A stretch of 64,000 nt of DNA from Paenibacillus sp. AN1007 (lineage in GTDB: Bacteria > Bacillota > Bacilli > Paenibacillales > Paenibacillaceae): the NCBI RefSeq assembly GCF_040702995.1, contig NZ_CP159992.1:444501-508500 (forward strand). Direction: 5' to 3'. Of the stretch, positions 36,037-44,567 are shown piece by piece. Position 1 is the first letter of the stretch, and the number at the start of each line of letters is the position of its first letter. The notes beneath the pieces were generated by a model. It did no database searches, was not told the origin of the DNA, and worked only from the letters and a program-made list of their open reading frames with translations. The position numbers and the translations under genes are program-made.

Positions 36037-37522
36037 CTCCCCAGGCTTCCTGTAAATCTTTGACGGCATCTTCCAAGCCGTTTAGTTCCAGTAAAGGCTC
36101 GTCTGTACAGGTTAATGTGACCTGCAGCGAGTCTTTTTCTTTGTGTGCGTGAATGGCGGCGATGCTCTCCGCACGGTTGATCGCTTCAGCCGCACGAAGC
36201 AGCGAACCGATACGGTGGGCATGCTGTACATCCGAATCTTTTAGAATATCCTCATGTTTATGCAGCAGTTGAGGTGTTCTTTTCTTTGGATGATAATCGG
36301 CTGCTATGGCACTAAGGATCGTTTCCCTGTGGGATAGACCGTAGATGCTTGCGTTCATAATCCAGTATGCCGAATGCTGTGTATATCGAAAATAGTTAAT
36401 CTGTTTGCCGGCCATGTGCAGCATGGAAGAGGCGTAGAGGATCCGCACATCAGATGGATCAGGTGCAGCCTCCTGTAAAGCAGTATACAGCGCAACCGCA
36501 TCCTGGTGAATCCGGTTCAGGCGTTTCTGTGGGATAGGTGGTCCGTAATGAAGGAAGTTGCGAATGCTGTCCTTCAGTGCGTCCGGTGCGGCAGGCTGGC
36601 CGGAAGCCAAATAATCCCTTAGCAGCCCATCACGAAGCCCTGCGCCGCTCACGACATAACGATCTCCCCGGATGATGCGGAAGACGGTGCGCAGAATCAG
36701 TACGCCGGGCACGATAATGTCAGCCCGATCCTTGGCAAGTCCGGGCACCTTTTTGCGTTGAGTCGAAGTCAGGTAGGGAAGGGAGCGAGCGATGTGTTCC
36801 ATCGCTTCCTCTCCAATTTCATAATGGTGTGTCACTGGCAGCGAATACTGCGTCCGTTTTTGTTCCACCTTTGCAAGCGTACGCATCGTACCACCCAGTC
36901 CGATCAGCGGCAGACCGGGATGCTCTCGCATCCAGTCCTGTCCCTGCAGCGCTTCGATGACTTCACTGCAAAGTGCTTGTTCGCTGGCATCAGTCCATTG
37001 ATCTTCGCACCCATAGCGGGCATGTGAATTCACAGCGCCGATGGGCAAAGATACACTGTGCAGCCTTTCTCGATTGCGGAATAACGTAATTTCCGTACTG
37101 CCGCCCCCGATATCCACCACAAAACCATCCGCCAAATCAATGGATTGAATCACACCCAAAAATCCGTAATAAGCTTCCCGGTCCCCAGAGACACATTCGA
37201 TCGTAAGTCCGGTCTCGCTCTCCAGCCAAGCAATAATCTGCTCCGCATTGACCGCATTACGTATAGCTGCCGTTGCTGCAGCCCGAATCACTTCGGTTTG
37301 ATAGGCCTCACAGGCAGCTTTGAACTGCCGCAGGACAGTGATGGCTGTCGTTAAAGACGGCCGCTGAATGGTGCCATCCGCTTCTACAACCCCGCTAAGC
37401 CGGGCAGCATATTTGTCTTCATGAATAATGCGGTAGGCACCCTCTTCATCAACCTCATAGATTACCAGGCGAATGGAGTTCGAGCCAATATCAATAATTC
37501 CAAGTGTTTTATTCCGTGTCAT
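35996..37522 (-). CDS. ppx: Exopolyphosphatase (Ppx/GppA family)
   Basis: Enzyme that removes terminal phosphates from polyphosphate, or hydrolyses pppGpp. An actin-like ASKHA fold is evident from GIIDIGSNSIRLVIYE at the N-terminus and VVDIGGGSTEI near residue 140. The C-terminal 200 residues form the helical HD-like domain found in long Ppx proteins. 508 aa. AAGGGAG precedes the ATG. It faces ppk tail to tail with a 41-bp overlap, pairing synthesis and breakdown of the same polymer. Ppx versus GppA activity cannot be told apart by reading. Confidence 0.92.
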   Translation of the reverse strand: MTRNKTLGIIDIGSNSIRLVIYEVDEEGAYRIIHEDKYAARLSGVVEADGTIQRPSLTTAITVLRQFKAACEAYQTEVIRAAATAAIRNAVNAEQIIAWLESETGLTIECVSGDREAYYGFLGVIQSIDLADGFVVDIGGGSTEITLFRNRERLHSVSLPIGAVNSHARYGCEDQWTDASEQALCSEVIEALQGQDWMREHPGLPLIGLGGTMRTLAKVEQKRTQYSLPVTHHYEIGEEAMEHIARSLPYLTSTQRKKVPGLAKDRADIIVPGVLILRTVFRIIRGDRYVVSGAGLRDGLLRDYLASGQPAAPDALKDSIRNFLHYGPPIPQKRLNRIHQDAVALYTALQEAAPDPSDVRILYASSMLHMAGKQINYFRYTQHSAYWIMNASIYGLSHRETILSAIAADYHPKKRTPQLLHKHEDILKDSDVQHAHRIGSLLRAAEAINRAESIAAIHAHKEKDSLQVTLTCTDEPLLELNGLEDAVKDLQEAWGVTLKHSIQQVSKG

Positions 37523-37551
37523 AAATATCTCCCTTCTACAGAGGTGTTAAG

Positions 37552-37806
37552 TTATCCGTAATGGTACAGGACAGCCAGAGCTTCCGGTGAGCCTGGAGGC
37601 GTGGCAGAGAAGGGGGTTGTCAGCATAACAACGATGATAAAGACGATGAAACAGGCGAATATAATACAGCTCAGCGCAAAGCCGCGATTACGTTTTTTGA
37701 TAAACAGACGAATACCGATGACGAAAAGAAGTACCGTGACCGCGACCAGTACAACCGACATTGCAAAATAGGCTACGCCATAAAGTGATTTGAAAAATGC
37801 TTCCAT
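37552..37806 (-). CDS. Small membrane protein of unknown function
   Basis: 84 aa with two hydrophobic segments (about residues 10-34 and 44-66) joined by a basic RLFIKKRNRG turn, so both ends should face outward. AAGGAGCG lies 11 nt before the ATG. It ends 29 nt before ppx on the same strand and is probably co-transcribed with it. No family recognised. Confidence 0.65.
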   Translation of the reverse strand: MEAFFKSLYGVAYFAMSVVLVAVTVLLFVIGIRLFIKKRNRGFALSCIIFACFIVFIIVVMLTTPFSATPPGSPEALAVLYHYG

Positions 37807-38042
37807 GTCTTCTGAACGCTCCTTAGATCCTCATTTTTAGCCAATACAAGTCATTCTTTAGTAGCATACGACAGATTGAATCGTTTGAAAAGCAAACCGG
37901 CTGCTGTCCCGGACTTCTCTTCACTAAACGGGACAGGTTCCACGGAAAAGGGGCCTCCGCCTTGGACAATCATCCAAGAGAATCGTTCATGGGTTGAGTA
38001 TGTATAAGGAAGGACTATTTGTTTGTGAAAGGAGATCAACCT

Positions 38043-38702
38043 ATGTCGAGACAGTTAGCAAGTAAATGGCGGAAGACGGCCGCATTAATGAGATATCCGG
38101 CAGCCGCTGCGCATATTCCACAGACCAAGGCATTTAATGCTGTTAATCTGAAGCACATGCTGCAGCGTTACGGAATGGTATATATTAAACCAATTGTGGG
38201 CGGCGGAGGATATGGCGTAATCAGAGTATCTGCAAGCGGTGGGGCTTATAGGTATACACATATGAAGGTCAGCCGTTCATTCGCAAGTTTTGGGCAGATG
38301 TATCGTTCTCTAGTAAGAGTAAAGGCCAGACGAAGATATATGATTCAACAAGGGATTCATCTGGCGACCATTCATGGAAGACCTGTGGATTACAGAGTCA
38401 AAGTAGTTAAGACAGAGCAGGGCTGGGTATTTCGTTCTTTAGTTGGAAGACTTGCCCGCCCGGGTCTGTGTGTAACGAATCTGAGCAAGGGAGGAACGAT
38501 GCTGTCCGGCAAAAAAGCACTTGCCTTATCGCTGCCTCACATCGCGAATCGGTATAAACGTCAGGAGATGCGTTCGCTGACGCTGACCTGTACACATATC
38601 ATGGAAAGCCAGTTCCCGGGCGTGGGGCAGCTGGGATTTGATTATGGACTCGATCACTCCGGCAGAATATGGATTTTGGAAGTGAATACCAGACCTCAAT
38701 GA
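38043..38702 (+). CDS. YheC/YheD-family ATP-grasp-like protein
   Basis: 219-aa protein of the YheC/YheD group, whose Bacillus members are linked to the spore coat. The ATP-grasp pattern is visible: YIKPIVGGGGYGVIRV (nucleotide-binding loop), VDYRVKVVKT, and the closing GFDYGLDHSGRIWILEVNTRP. It lacks the N-terminal extension of longer members and stops right after the last motif. The ATG at 38043 follows GTGAAAGGAG; the frame opens at 38019. Probably expressed in sporulation, but no sigma-factor site is obvious. Confidence 0.8.
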   Translation: MSRQLASKWRKTAALMRYPAAAAHIPQTKAFNAVNLKHMLQRYGMVYIKPIVGGGGYGVIRVSASGGAYRYTHMKVSRSFASFGQMYRSLVRVKARRRYMIQQGIHLATIHGRPVDYRVKVVKTEQGWVFRSLVGRLARPGLCVTNLSKGGTMLSGKKALALSLPHIANRYKRQEMRSLTLTCTHIMESQFPGVGQLGFDYGLDHSGRIWILEVNTRPQ

Positions 38703-38881
38703 AAATGGATGGAAAGACTAAAGAAACTGCAGGAAAAACCGATAGTATATACAAGAGAAATTGCATGGAAAGCGTTTGAAAATTTTCACTTTTGGGTAAT
38801 ACAATCCGAGAAACGCTGGAAAATATGAAAATAGTTCTAAAATTTTGTTTATTCATAGTTCGATAGGGTGCTTATATGTCC

Positions 38882-38982
38882 TGTGTATAAATAATGTCCA
38901 CATTATCCACTGTTATATATTCTATGTTTTTTCCAATTATCAACAAACTATACACAGGATTTCCACACAATGTTGTGGATAA
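38882..38982. promoter_or_regulatory. Cluster of DnaA boxes upstream of sda
   Basis: Against TTATNCACA: perfect matches on the minus strand at 38882-38890 (TGTGTATAA) and 38974-38982 (TGTGGATAA); one-mismatch sites on the plus strand at 38903 (TTATCCACT), 38937 (TTATCAACA) and 38948 (CTATACACA); a weaker ATTTCCACA at 38959. Five or six boxes in 101 bp is far above chance. In B. subtilis sda transcription is controlled by DnaA. Confidence 0.85.
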
Positions 38983-38984
38983 CA

Positions 38985-38998
38985 AGAACGCTTGTTCT
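38985..38998. promoter_or_regulatory. Candidate LexA (DinR) box over the sda promoter
   Basis: AGAACGCTTGTTCT has the GAAC-N4-GTTC core of Firmicute SOS boxes with one extra paired base on each side. It fully covers the -35 hexamer TTGTTC (38992-38997). Confidence 0.65.
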
Positions 38999-39020
38999 CT
39001 TTGCGGATCTCTGATATGAT
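38992..39020 (+). promoter_or_regulatory. sda promoter
   Basis: TTGTTC (38992-38997), 17 bp, TATGAT (39015-39020), giving a short leader of about 30 nt before the sda start. Confidence 0.7.
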
Positions 39021-39057
39021 GGTTTTGAGGAAAAAAAAGGAAAGGTTGTGGCGGGAA

Positions 39058-39201
39058 ATGGCTATGTTATCCGATGAGATGTTGTTGGATTCCTACCATA
39101 AAGCGATCGAACTGGATCTCGAACGAGATTTCATCGCGCTGCTTTTGGCAGAAATCCATAAGCGCAAACTGGGTACCGACGTATCTGCCATTCTTCACTA
39201 G
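39058..39201 (+). CDS. sda: Sda-like sporulation checkpoint inhibitor
   Basis: 47-aa protein with the Sda pattern LSDEMLLDSYHKAIELDL followed by ERDFIALLLAEIHKRKLG, a helical hairpin. In B. subtilis Sda (46 aa) binds the sporulation kinase KinA and blocks phosphorelay firing when replication is impaired. The start is ATG 39058 or ATG 39064, with AAGGAAAGG some 12 nt upstream; a longer frame from 38992 would begin inside the promoter. The DnaA-box cluster and LexA-like site upstream support the identity. Confidence 0.85.
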   Translation: MAMLSDEMLLDSYHKAIELDLERDFIALLLAEIHKRKLGTDVSAILH

Positions 39202-39222
39202 AGATCCTCATTGCAGGCAATG

Positions 39223-39474
39223 TTACAGGTTTCCGGACGGTTCCCATAATGAAATAGGCAGCAGCATGCTTGTCTGACAATGGTGACAATACATCAAGTG
39301 ATTGCAAACGTTCTCGGTTTCGTCTGCCATGTCAGAGGAAGCCTGAAGCTCGTAGGGGCTGTATGGTCCGGTGTAGTCGTCCAATTTGCCGCATTCTGAC
39401 AGTCCCTGAAGGCAGTGGGGACAAGCCTGCTCCGGTACAACCAGACCGTTACACAGCGGGCATATATAAGACAA
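39223..39474 (-). CDS. Small zinc-ribbon protein, function unknown
   Basis: 83 aa with four CxxC-type pairs: CPLC, CPHC, then CNH and CHHC near the middle and end, enough for two zinc sites. The start is TTG at 39474, right after AGGAGGG and its spacer. That ribosome site lies inside the stem of a strong hairpin (39475-39518). It is 77 nt downstream of the ferredoxin-NADP reductase on the same strand and convergent with sda. I do not recognise a named family. Confidence 0.7.
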   Translation of the reverse strand: MSYICPLCNGLVVPEQACPHCLQGLSECGKLDDYTGPYSPYELQASSDMADETENVCNHLMYCHHCQTSMLLPISLWEPSGNL

Positions 39475-39524
39475 GGGTATCCCTCCTGATTATGTGAATG
39501 CTCAGGAGTAAGATACCCTTTTTT
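39475..39524. promoter_or_regulatory. Hairpin: ribosome-site sequestering on minus, terminator on plus
   Basis: Arms GGGTATC plus CCTCCTGA (39475-39489) pair with TCAGGAG plus GATACCC (39502-39518), with a small bulge. On the plus strand six Ts follow, so it is a proper terminator for leftover sda transcripts. On the minus strand the right half of the stem contains TCAGGAGGG, the ribosome site of the zinc-ribbon gene, whose TTG start abuts the stem. Confidence 0.75.
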
Positions 39525-39551
39525 GTGCCCAATTATGTGATTATCTATATA

Positions 39552-40556
39552 TCAGCGTTTCATGTTACTGCTGTGTCCAGGAGACAACTTGGCATCTGGA
39601 TCGAAGTATACTTTCGCATTGTTCACTGCGGTTGGAGCTTCACCGAAACCAACGGCAATCAGTTTCAGCTTGCCTGGATACGTTGTTATATCGCCGGCAG
39701 CAAAGATGCCAGGGATGGAGGTTTCCATGCGGGAGTCCACGACAATGGAATTGCTGTCGATCTCGATTCCCCATTCGGCGATTGGACCAAGGGAGGATAC
39801 GAAACCGAAGTTAACAATGACATCATCCACTTCAATTTCTTGAGTTTCTTTGGTCTTAACATGAGCGAGAGTGACCTTGGTGATGGTATCATCCCCGTGA
39901 AGTTCCGTAATTTCAGTCGGTGTTACGACGTTAACTTTGGAATTCATGAGGTTTTCCACACTGTGCTCATGTGCACGGAACTTGTCCCGGCGATGAATCA
40001 GAGTCACCTGCTCGGCAATTGGTTCCAGCATAAGTGCCCAGTCTACAGCGGAATCTCCACCGCCGCTAATCAAAACTTTTTTACCGGCAAAAGCGTTTAA
40101 ATCACTGATGAAGTAATGCAGGTTGGTCTTCTCAAACTTCGCTGCACCTTCGAGTTCAAGGCGGCGAGGTTCAAAGGCACCAACACCAGCCGTAATAATT
40201 ACGGCTTTGGCATGATATTCATTCTCATCTGTCTTTACGATGAAATGCTGTTCATCTTGTTTCTCCACCGATACTACTTTTTCTTCCAGGCGGATGTTCG
40301 GGTTGAAGTGGCTCATCTGTTCGATCAGGTTATTGACCAGCTCCTGAGCTGTAACTTTAGGAAAACCGGCTACATCATAGATGTATTTTTCCGGGTAGAG
40401 GGCAGCAAGCTGTCCGCCAAGCTGAGGCATACTTTCAACAAGTGTTACGGATGCCTGACGCATACCTCCGTAAAATGCAGCGAAGAGGCCCGCAGGACCG
40501 CCGCCGATAATAAGTAAATCGGTCATTTCATGACCGGTAGTCTGTGAAGTCAACAA
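39552..40556 (-). CDS. Ferredoxin--NADP reductase, thioredoxin-reductase type (YumC-like)
   Basis: Flavoprotein of 334 aa that moves electrons between NADPH and ferredoxin or flavodoxin. The FAD motif is [10 protein letters not shown], the NADPH motif [11 protein letters not shown], and the late [20 protein letters not shown] flavin segment is typical. It lacks the CxxC of true thioredoxin reductase, which separates the two. TTG start at 40556 after AAAGGTG. In Bacillus its relative yumC sits near yumB, as here with NDH-2 divergent at 41061. Confidence 0.92.
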   Translation of the reverse strand: MLTSQTTGHEMTDLLIIGGGPAGLFAAFYGGMRQASVTLVESMPQLGGQLAALYPEKYIYDVAGFPKVTAQELVNNLIEQMSHFNPNIRLEEKVVSVEKQDEQHFIVKTDENEYHAKAVIITAGVGAFEPRRLELEGAAKFEKTNLHYFISDLNAFAGKKVLISGGGDSAVDWALMLEPIAEQVTLIHRRDKFRAHEHSVENLMNSKVNVVTPTEITELHGDDTITKVTLAHVKTKETQEIEVDDVIVNFGFVSSLGPIAEWGIEIDSNSIVVDSRMETSIPGIFAAGDITTYPGKLKLIAVGFGEAPTAVNNAKVYFDPDAKLSPGHSSNMKR

Positions 40557-41060
40557 TCAACAACACCTTTCTTATTTTAATAGGTAGAGACGAGTGACTT
40601 ATTTTGCAAATTACATCACATCATCTGCTGGGGTTCCAAACTGTCCTTCCTATTATAAACGGTGTAATCTGGGTTGCAAAGTTAGCTGGATCACTAATTC
40701 GTTAATAATTGATGAAGTTCTGGTGAGAATAGGATGAAATTGGAAATGAAAGGTTATGAAAAATAACAAAAAAAACCTTGATCTTTGCGACAAATCCAGA
40801 TATCCTTGACCTGTACTATGTGCTTTTTTTGTCAATATTAGAGTGATGACGTCAGGTCGATACAACCTTCGCGTTTTGTGGAAACTTGTGGTTAATTTCA
40901 CAACTAAAATCGATGATTTGCGTATAGAAATTCAAAACCATTCATGAAGTTTACATTTCTCGTCATAATGGATAAGACCTCAGCAATACTTGTAAGTAAG
41001 AGCATTTTGCATTCCACCTGCTGAAGGAAGGATGCGAGCGAAACCGGAAGGAGTACAGAT
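40557..41060. other. Divergent control region between the FNR-type and NDH-2 genes
   Basis: About 500 bp. It contains a Rex-like site at 40886-40903 (listed separately), a weak TTCATG-N17-CATAAT promoter at 40941-40969 for the NDH-2 gene, and A/T-rich tracts. No convincing coding sequence. Confidence 0.5.
40886..40903. promoter_or_regulatory. Candidate Rex (NADH-sensing repressor) site
   Basis: TTGTGGTTAATTTCACAA agrees with TTGTGAA-N4-TTCACAA at 12 of 14 fixed positions, and a second TTGTGGAAAC half-site begins 10 bp earlier at 40876. In B. subtilis Rex controls the NDH-2 gene ndh. Here it lies 160 bp before the NDH-2 start. Confidence 0.5.
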
Positions 41061-42254
41061 ATGAGCAGCATTCCCAAAATCGTCATTCTCGGAGCGGGAT
41101 ATGGCGGCATTCTGACAGCCCAGCGGCTGCAGAAGGAACTGAACTATAACGAAGCCGACGTCACACTGGTGAACCGGCATGATTATCATTATATTACAAC
41201 CCATCTACATATGCCGGCAGCAGGCACGGATAAAATAGAACACGCCAGAGTTTCTATATCCAAGCTGATCGACGAGTTCAAGATTGATCTGGTGAAATCG
41301 TCTGTGAAAGAGATTCGTCTTCAGGACCGTAAAGTCATTCTGGAGGATGGAACATTGTCCTACGATTACTTGATTATTGGTCTGGGCGGGGAGCCTGAGA
41401 CCTTTGGTATACCCGGTATGCTTGAACATGCGATGACCATTCGCAGCATCAACTCCGTAAGGCTGATTCGTGAACACATTGAATATCAATTCGCGATGTA
41501 CAAAAACGATAATAAACGAAACCGTATTCGATTCGTTGTCGGCGGTGCAGGCTTCAGCGGCGTTGAATTTGTCGCTGAACTTGCAGATCGTATCCCGCAG
41601 CTGTGCAGAGAATTCGACGTTGATCCGAAGCATGTACATATTTATAATGTCGAAGCGGCACCTTCTGCGCTGCCGGGATTTGATCCGGAACTTGTGGATC
41701 ATGCGATGAACGTGCTGAAGAAAAAGGGCGTGACATTCAAAATTGGTGTTCCGATCAAACAGTGTCTTCCCGATGGCGTTATTGTCGGGGAAGGCGAGAA
41801 GATCGAAGCTGCCACCGTGGTATGGACGGGAGGCATTCGGGGCAATTCGCTGCTGGAACAGGCCGGCCTTGAAGTAATGCGCGGACGTGTGAAGGTGGAT
41901 GAATATTTGCGTGCGCCGGGGCATGAGCATGTATATGTAATCGGTGACAATTCTCTTGTATTTAACAAGGAAGGAAGACCTTATCCGCCGACAGCACAAA
42001 TTGCGATGCAGCAGGGTGTGAATTGTGCCAAAAATATTGTCGCCGCCATCCGCAGCAAACAACCTCAGCCTTTTGAGTTTACCAGCAAAGGTACGGTAGC
42101 CTCATTGGGGAAAGGGGAAGCCATTGCCGTCGTTGGCGATAAAAAGTACAAGGGCTGGAAGGCAGCACAGCTGAAAAAGCTGGTGGATCTGCGTTACTTG
42201 TTCATTATCGGTGGCATTCCGCTGGTCCTGAGGAAAGGACGGTTCTTTGGATGA
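41061..42254 (+). CDS. Type II NADH dehydrogenase (Ndh/YumB-like)
   Basis: Membrane-bound flavoprotein of 397 aa that oxidises NADH and reduces menaquinone without pumping protons. FAD motif GAGYGG at residues 10-15, NADH motif VVGGAGFSGVEFVAELA near 160, quinone-side AQIAMQQGVNCAKNI, and a C-terminal amphipathic part that should lie on the membrane. GGAAGGAG precedes the ATG. Its stop overlaps the next gene by 4 bp. It is the second NDH-2-like gene in the window. Confidence 0.92.
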   Translation: MSSIPKIVILGAGYGGILTAQRLQKELNYNEADVTLVNRHDYHYITTHLHMPAAGTDKIEHARVSISKLIDEFKIDLVKSSVKEIRLQDRKVILEDGTLSYDYLIIGLGGEPETFGIPGMLEHAMTIRSINSVRLIREHIEYQFAMYKNDNKRNRIRFVVGGAGFSGVEFVAELADRIPQLCREFDVDPKHVHIYNVEAAPSALPGFDPELVDHAMNVLKKKGVTFKIGVPIKQCLPDGVIVGEGEKIEAATVVWTGGIRGNSLLEQAGLEVMRGRVKVDEYLRAPGHEHVYVIGDNSLVFNKEGRPYPPTAQIAMQQGVNCAKNIVAAIRSKQPQPFEFTSKGTVASLGKGEAIAVVGDKKYKGWKAAQLKKLVDLRYLFIIGGIPLVLRKGRFFG

Positions 42255-42505
42255 GACATTGCAGTGTGCAGGTTCGCGGTCTGTTAACCCGTGAGGAATT
42301 GGATCGCTACAACGGTTTGATGCAGGTCGGCGGTTATTTGGAGGAACAGAATCAGTATGACCTCGCCTACATCGTTCAAAAAGAAGTGGACATTCTCATT
42401 CTGCCAGCGATTGAGCGGTTGAAGGAAAAGAGCCGCGACCGTGATCGCGCAACAGCCGAATTTCTCGAATCACTGAAAGCGGTTGATGAAGAGGAGCAGG
42501 ATTAA
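42251..42505 (+). CDS. Small protein translationally coupled to the NDH-2 gene
   Basis: 84-aa charged, helical protein with no membrane segment or known motif. Its ATG overlaps the NDH-2 stop (ATGA), which argues for a real, coupled gene. The C-terminus is strongly acidic (DEEEQD). It may act with the dehydrogenase, but that is inference from position only. Confidence 0.65.
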   Translation: MRHCSVQVRGLLTREELDRYNGLMQVGGYLEEQNQYDLAYIVQKEVDILILPAIERLKEKSRDRDRATAEFLESLKAVDEEEQD

Positions 42506-42532
42506 GATCTCATATAAGTTAAACAAGATTGA

Positions 42533-42725
42533 GTTTACACAGAGCACTCCGATGACAGAATAACCTTTCAATCGCTGTTATCCCCAGATTTTTTGGATTC
42601 CTTTTTGTCAAAGGGGAAAATTCGGTGATAAGCGTATGCTTCCGATGCAGCTTTCTTACAGAAAGCTTTTAAGCGACCGCTTCGCTTTTCCGGGTTTTTC
42701 TGCCTTCTCCGTTTTTTGTGTAAAC
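42533..42725 (-). repeat. Single structured repeat element with terminal inverted repeats
   Basis: 193-bp element bounded by perfect 9-bp inverted ends GTTTACACA (42533-42541) and TGTGTAAAC (42717-42725); similarity between the ends extends inward (24 of 33 positions). Read on the minus strand it has the core AAAGCGAAGC, an inner stem (AAAATTCGGTGAT region with ATCCCCAGATTTTTT) and AACAGCGATT; the outer arms GACAGAATAACC (42554) and GGTTTTTCTGCC (42693) pair. It is the same family as the elements at 31.1, 49.2 and 59.6 kb. Confidence 0.85.
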
Positions 42726-42779
42726 AATTAGTTCACCTTATATACACCCAAATCATGCTTGAAGTACGTAATAGATATA

Positions 42780-42828
42780 GAAAAAGCACCGCGGAATAAT
42801 CCTTTAAAGGATATCCACGGTGCTTTTG
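42780..42828. terminator. Terminator after the NDH-2 unit
   Basis: Arms AAAAGCACCG and CGGTGCTTTT, with ATCCTTTAAAGGAT folding in the loop. Runs on both sides allow it to work in either direction. Confidence 0.8.
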
Positions 42829-42844
42829 TTATGCTGTACTGAAA

Positions 42845-42889
42845 TAAAAAAATCATCCAGCCTGCTTGATATAGGAGGCAGGCTGGGCG
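42845..42889 (-). terminator. Terminator of hemQ
   Basis: Perfect 9-bp stem CCAGCCTGC/GCAGGCTGG. On the minus strand ATGATTTTTTTATTTC follows. Confidence 0.8.
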
Positions 42890-42913
42890 ATCCATGCCAT
42901 GTATAAAAATAAA

Positions 42914-43660
42914 TTACAGTTTCAGCATCTCTTCCAGCGTGCTTTCATTTAGCAAGCTTCCGACATAGAAGGAGCCAAATTCGCCATAGCGTGCACTTAC
43001 TTCATCAAAACGCATTTCATATACAAGCTTTTTGAATTGAAGTGCATCGTCTGCGAACAGGGTAACGCCCCATTCCCAATCATCAAAACCGACAGAGCCG
43101 GTAATGATCTGTTTTACTTTTCCTGCATAACTGCGGCCGATCATCCCGTGACTGCGCATCATTGTACGGCGCTCGTCCATAGACAGCATATACCAGTTAT
43201 CGTTCAGCTCACGCTTTTTGTTCATCGGGTAGAAACAGATATATTGACGCTGCGGGAGCACTGGTTTCAGGCGGGCAACAATGTCCGGATTTTGCATCGG
43301 ATCTTCGCCCTCTTTGCCAAGGTAGTTGCTCAGTTCAACGACGCTGACATAAGAATATGCTTTGGTTGTGTATTGGGCAAAAGTCGTTTTATTGAAGGCG
43401 TTCTCTACAGCTTTCAGATCTTCAAGCGTTTCACGCAGGTGCATCATGACAAAGTCTGCTTTCTGGCCCACCACCGTATAAACAACCGTGCTGCCTTGAG
43501 AAGCTTCCTCTACGTTTTTCCATTCATTCCAAAATTCTTGAAGCTCGTCCAGGGCAACAGCGCGTTCTTCATCATCGGCTGCTTTCCAGGCGGTCCAGTT
43601 CATTGAGCGGAAATCATGCAGGGCATACCAGCCCTCCAGGGTTGATGCGGCTTCGTTCAT
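42914..43660 (-). CDS. hemQ: Coproheme decarboxylase (chlorite dismutase-like heme protein)
   Basis: Last enzyme of the coproporphyrin-dependent heme route of Gram-positives: it oxidatively decarboxylates coproheme to heme b. The Tyr that forms the catalytic radical is expected at Y144 in [13 protein letters not shown], and the proximal heme His is probably in [15 protein letters not shown]. 248 aa fits HemQ. GCAGGAGGAAC precedes the ATG. It is divergent from yuiB and monocistronic. Confidence 0.95.
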   Translation of the reverse strand: MNEAASTLEGWYALHDFRSMNWTAWKAADDEERAVALDELQEFWNEWKNVEEASQGSTVVYTVVGQKADFVMMHLRETLEDLKAVENAFNKTTFAQYTTKAYSYVSVVELSNYLGKEGEDPMQNPDIVARLKPVLPQRQYICFYPMNKKRELNDNWYMLSMDERRTMMRSHGMIGRSYAGKVKQIITGSVGFDDWEWGVTLFADDALQFKKLVYEMRFDEVSARYGEFGSFYVGSLLNESTLEEMLKL

Positions 43661-43886
43661 GGATTTTGTTCCTCCTGCAGGTTATATTTACAAATCCCGG
43701 TAAAGGGACGGTTTAATGCTTTATCGTATATTGTATCCCATCAAGAAGCCGAAGGGCAAATGATCTTCTGGTGAACATCGGCAGATTTGTCCAGAAAGTT
43801 CGTTGCTTCGCCACATTTTTTGCGGTAAACTTACTACTATCAAGAGGGAAAACCGAAAGTGTGAAAGAAGAGGTGAGTGTCAGCCG

Positions 43887-44180
43887 ATGCAGTTCATACC
43901 TGTGCTCGTACTAATGGTATTATTTTTTGTTATGATGTTTGGTATCGGTTTCATTTTGAATATGCTTATGAAGACCACCTGGTTTCCTTCCTATTTGTTC
44001 ATCATCGTAATTCTGCCTGTGGTCGTATACTCCTTATGGGATCAATCTTCTACGCTCATGTCACATCTGGGATCATTCCAACTGGTCGATTACATGACGG
44101 GTGCAGCGGGTCTCGCGGGAGCAGTCATCAGCGGCTGGGCGATTCAGAAGCTGCGTCTGGGCGGATATCGGATGTTCTAA
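43887..44180 (+). CDS. yuiB: YuiB family membrane protein
   Basis: 97-aa membrane protein with three hydrophobic segments. The N-terminal VLMVLFFVMMFGIGFILNML and the final GAVISGWAIQKLRLGGYRMF match YuiB as I remember it. The start is ATG 43887 behind AGAGGTGAG; the frame is open from 43803. In Bacillus yuiB sits close to yumB and yumC, as here. Function unknown. Confidence 0.8.
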   Translation: MQFIPVLVLMVLFFVMMFGIGFILNMLMKTTWFPSYLFIIVILPVVVYSLWDQSSTLMSHLGSFQLVDYMTGAAGLAGAVISGWAIQKLRLGGYRMF

Positions 44181-44567
44181 TGGCTGGAAAGTGAAGGCAT
44201 ATGCCGCACTGAAATTTAAAAAAGTCTTATCTTTGACGCAAACGCTTACGCGTGCAAAGGGAGGGCTTTTTTTGCTGTGATGAACATTTCAGGGGAATGT
44301 TTGTACGCCTTTTCTCATATGCATAAATTGATTGAATGGACTATATTTTCGCTTGTAATCTCGCAGCACAGCTTTTATAGTATTCTAGCAGCTCTTTCGA
44401 GCTGGTCATTAGAAAATTCGCCCAATTTTGCGAAAACGTGAACGATGTCGACCTAGGACGAAACGGAGTGAGAACGGGTTCGTTTTTTACCTGTTTTTGA
44501 GCATTTGAGGATCAGGCATTTATGATAGAATAGAAAAACAACCTTTGGGGAAGAAGGAGATCAGGCT
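44181..44567. other. Intergenic region before dnaB
   Basis: Contains the yuiB terminator, a second hairpin at 44458-44488 (ACGAA/TTCGT type followed by six Ts) that could end a short leader RNA, and a likely dnaB promoter TTGAGC (44497-44502), 18 bp, TATGAT (44521-44526). No open frame with a ribosome site. Confidence 0.5.
44221..44274 (+). terminator. Terminator after yuiB
   Basis: Stem AAGTCTTATCTTTG paired with CAAAGGGAGGGCTT (several wobble pairs), then seven Ts. Confidence 0.65.

Noticed and set aside
38882..38982. Replication origin
   Set aside because: There are several DnaA boxes, but no dnaA, dnaN or AT-rich unwinding region next to them. The position before sda fits promoter control better.
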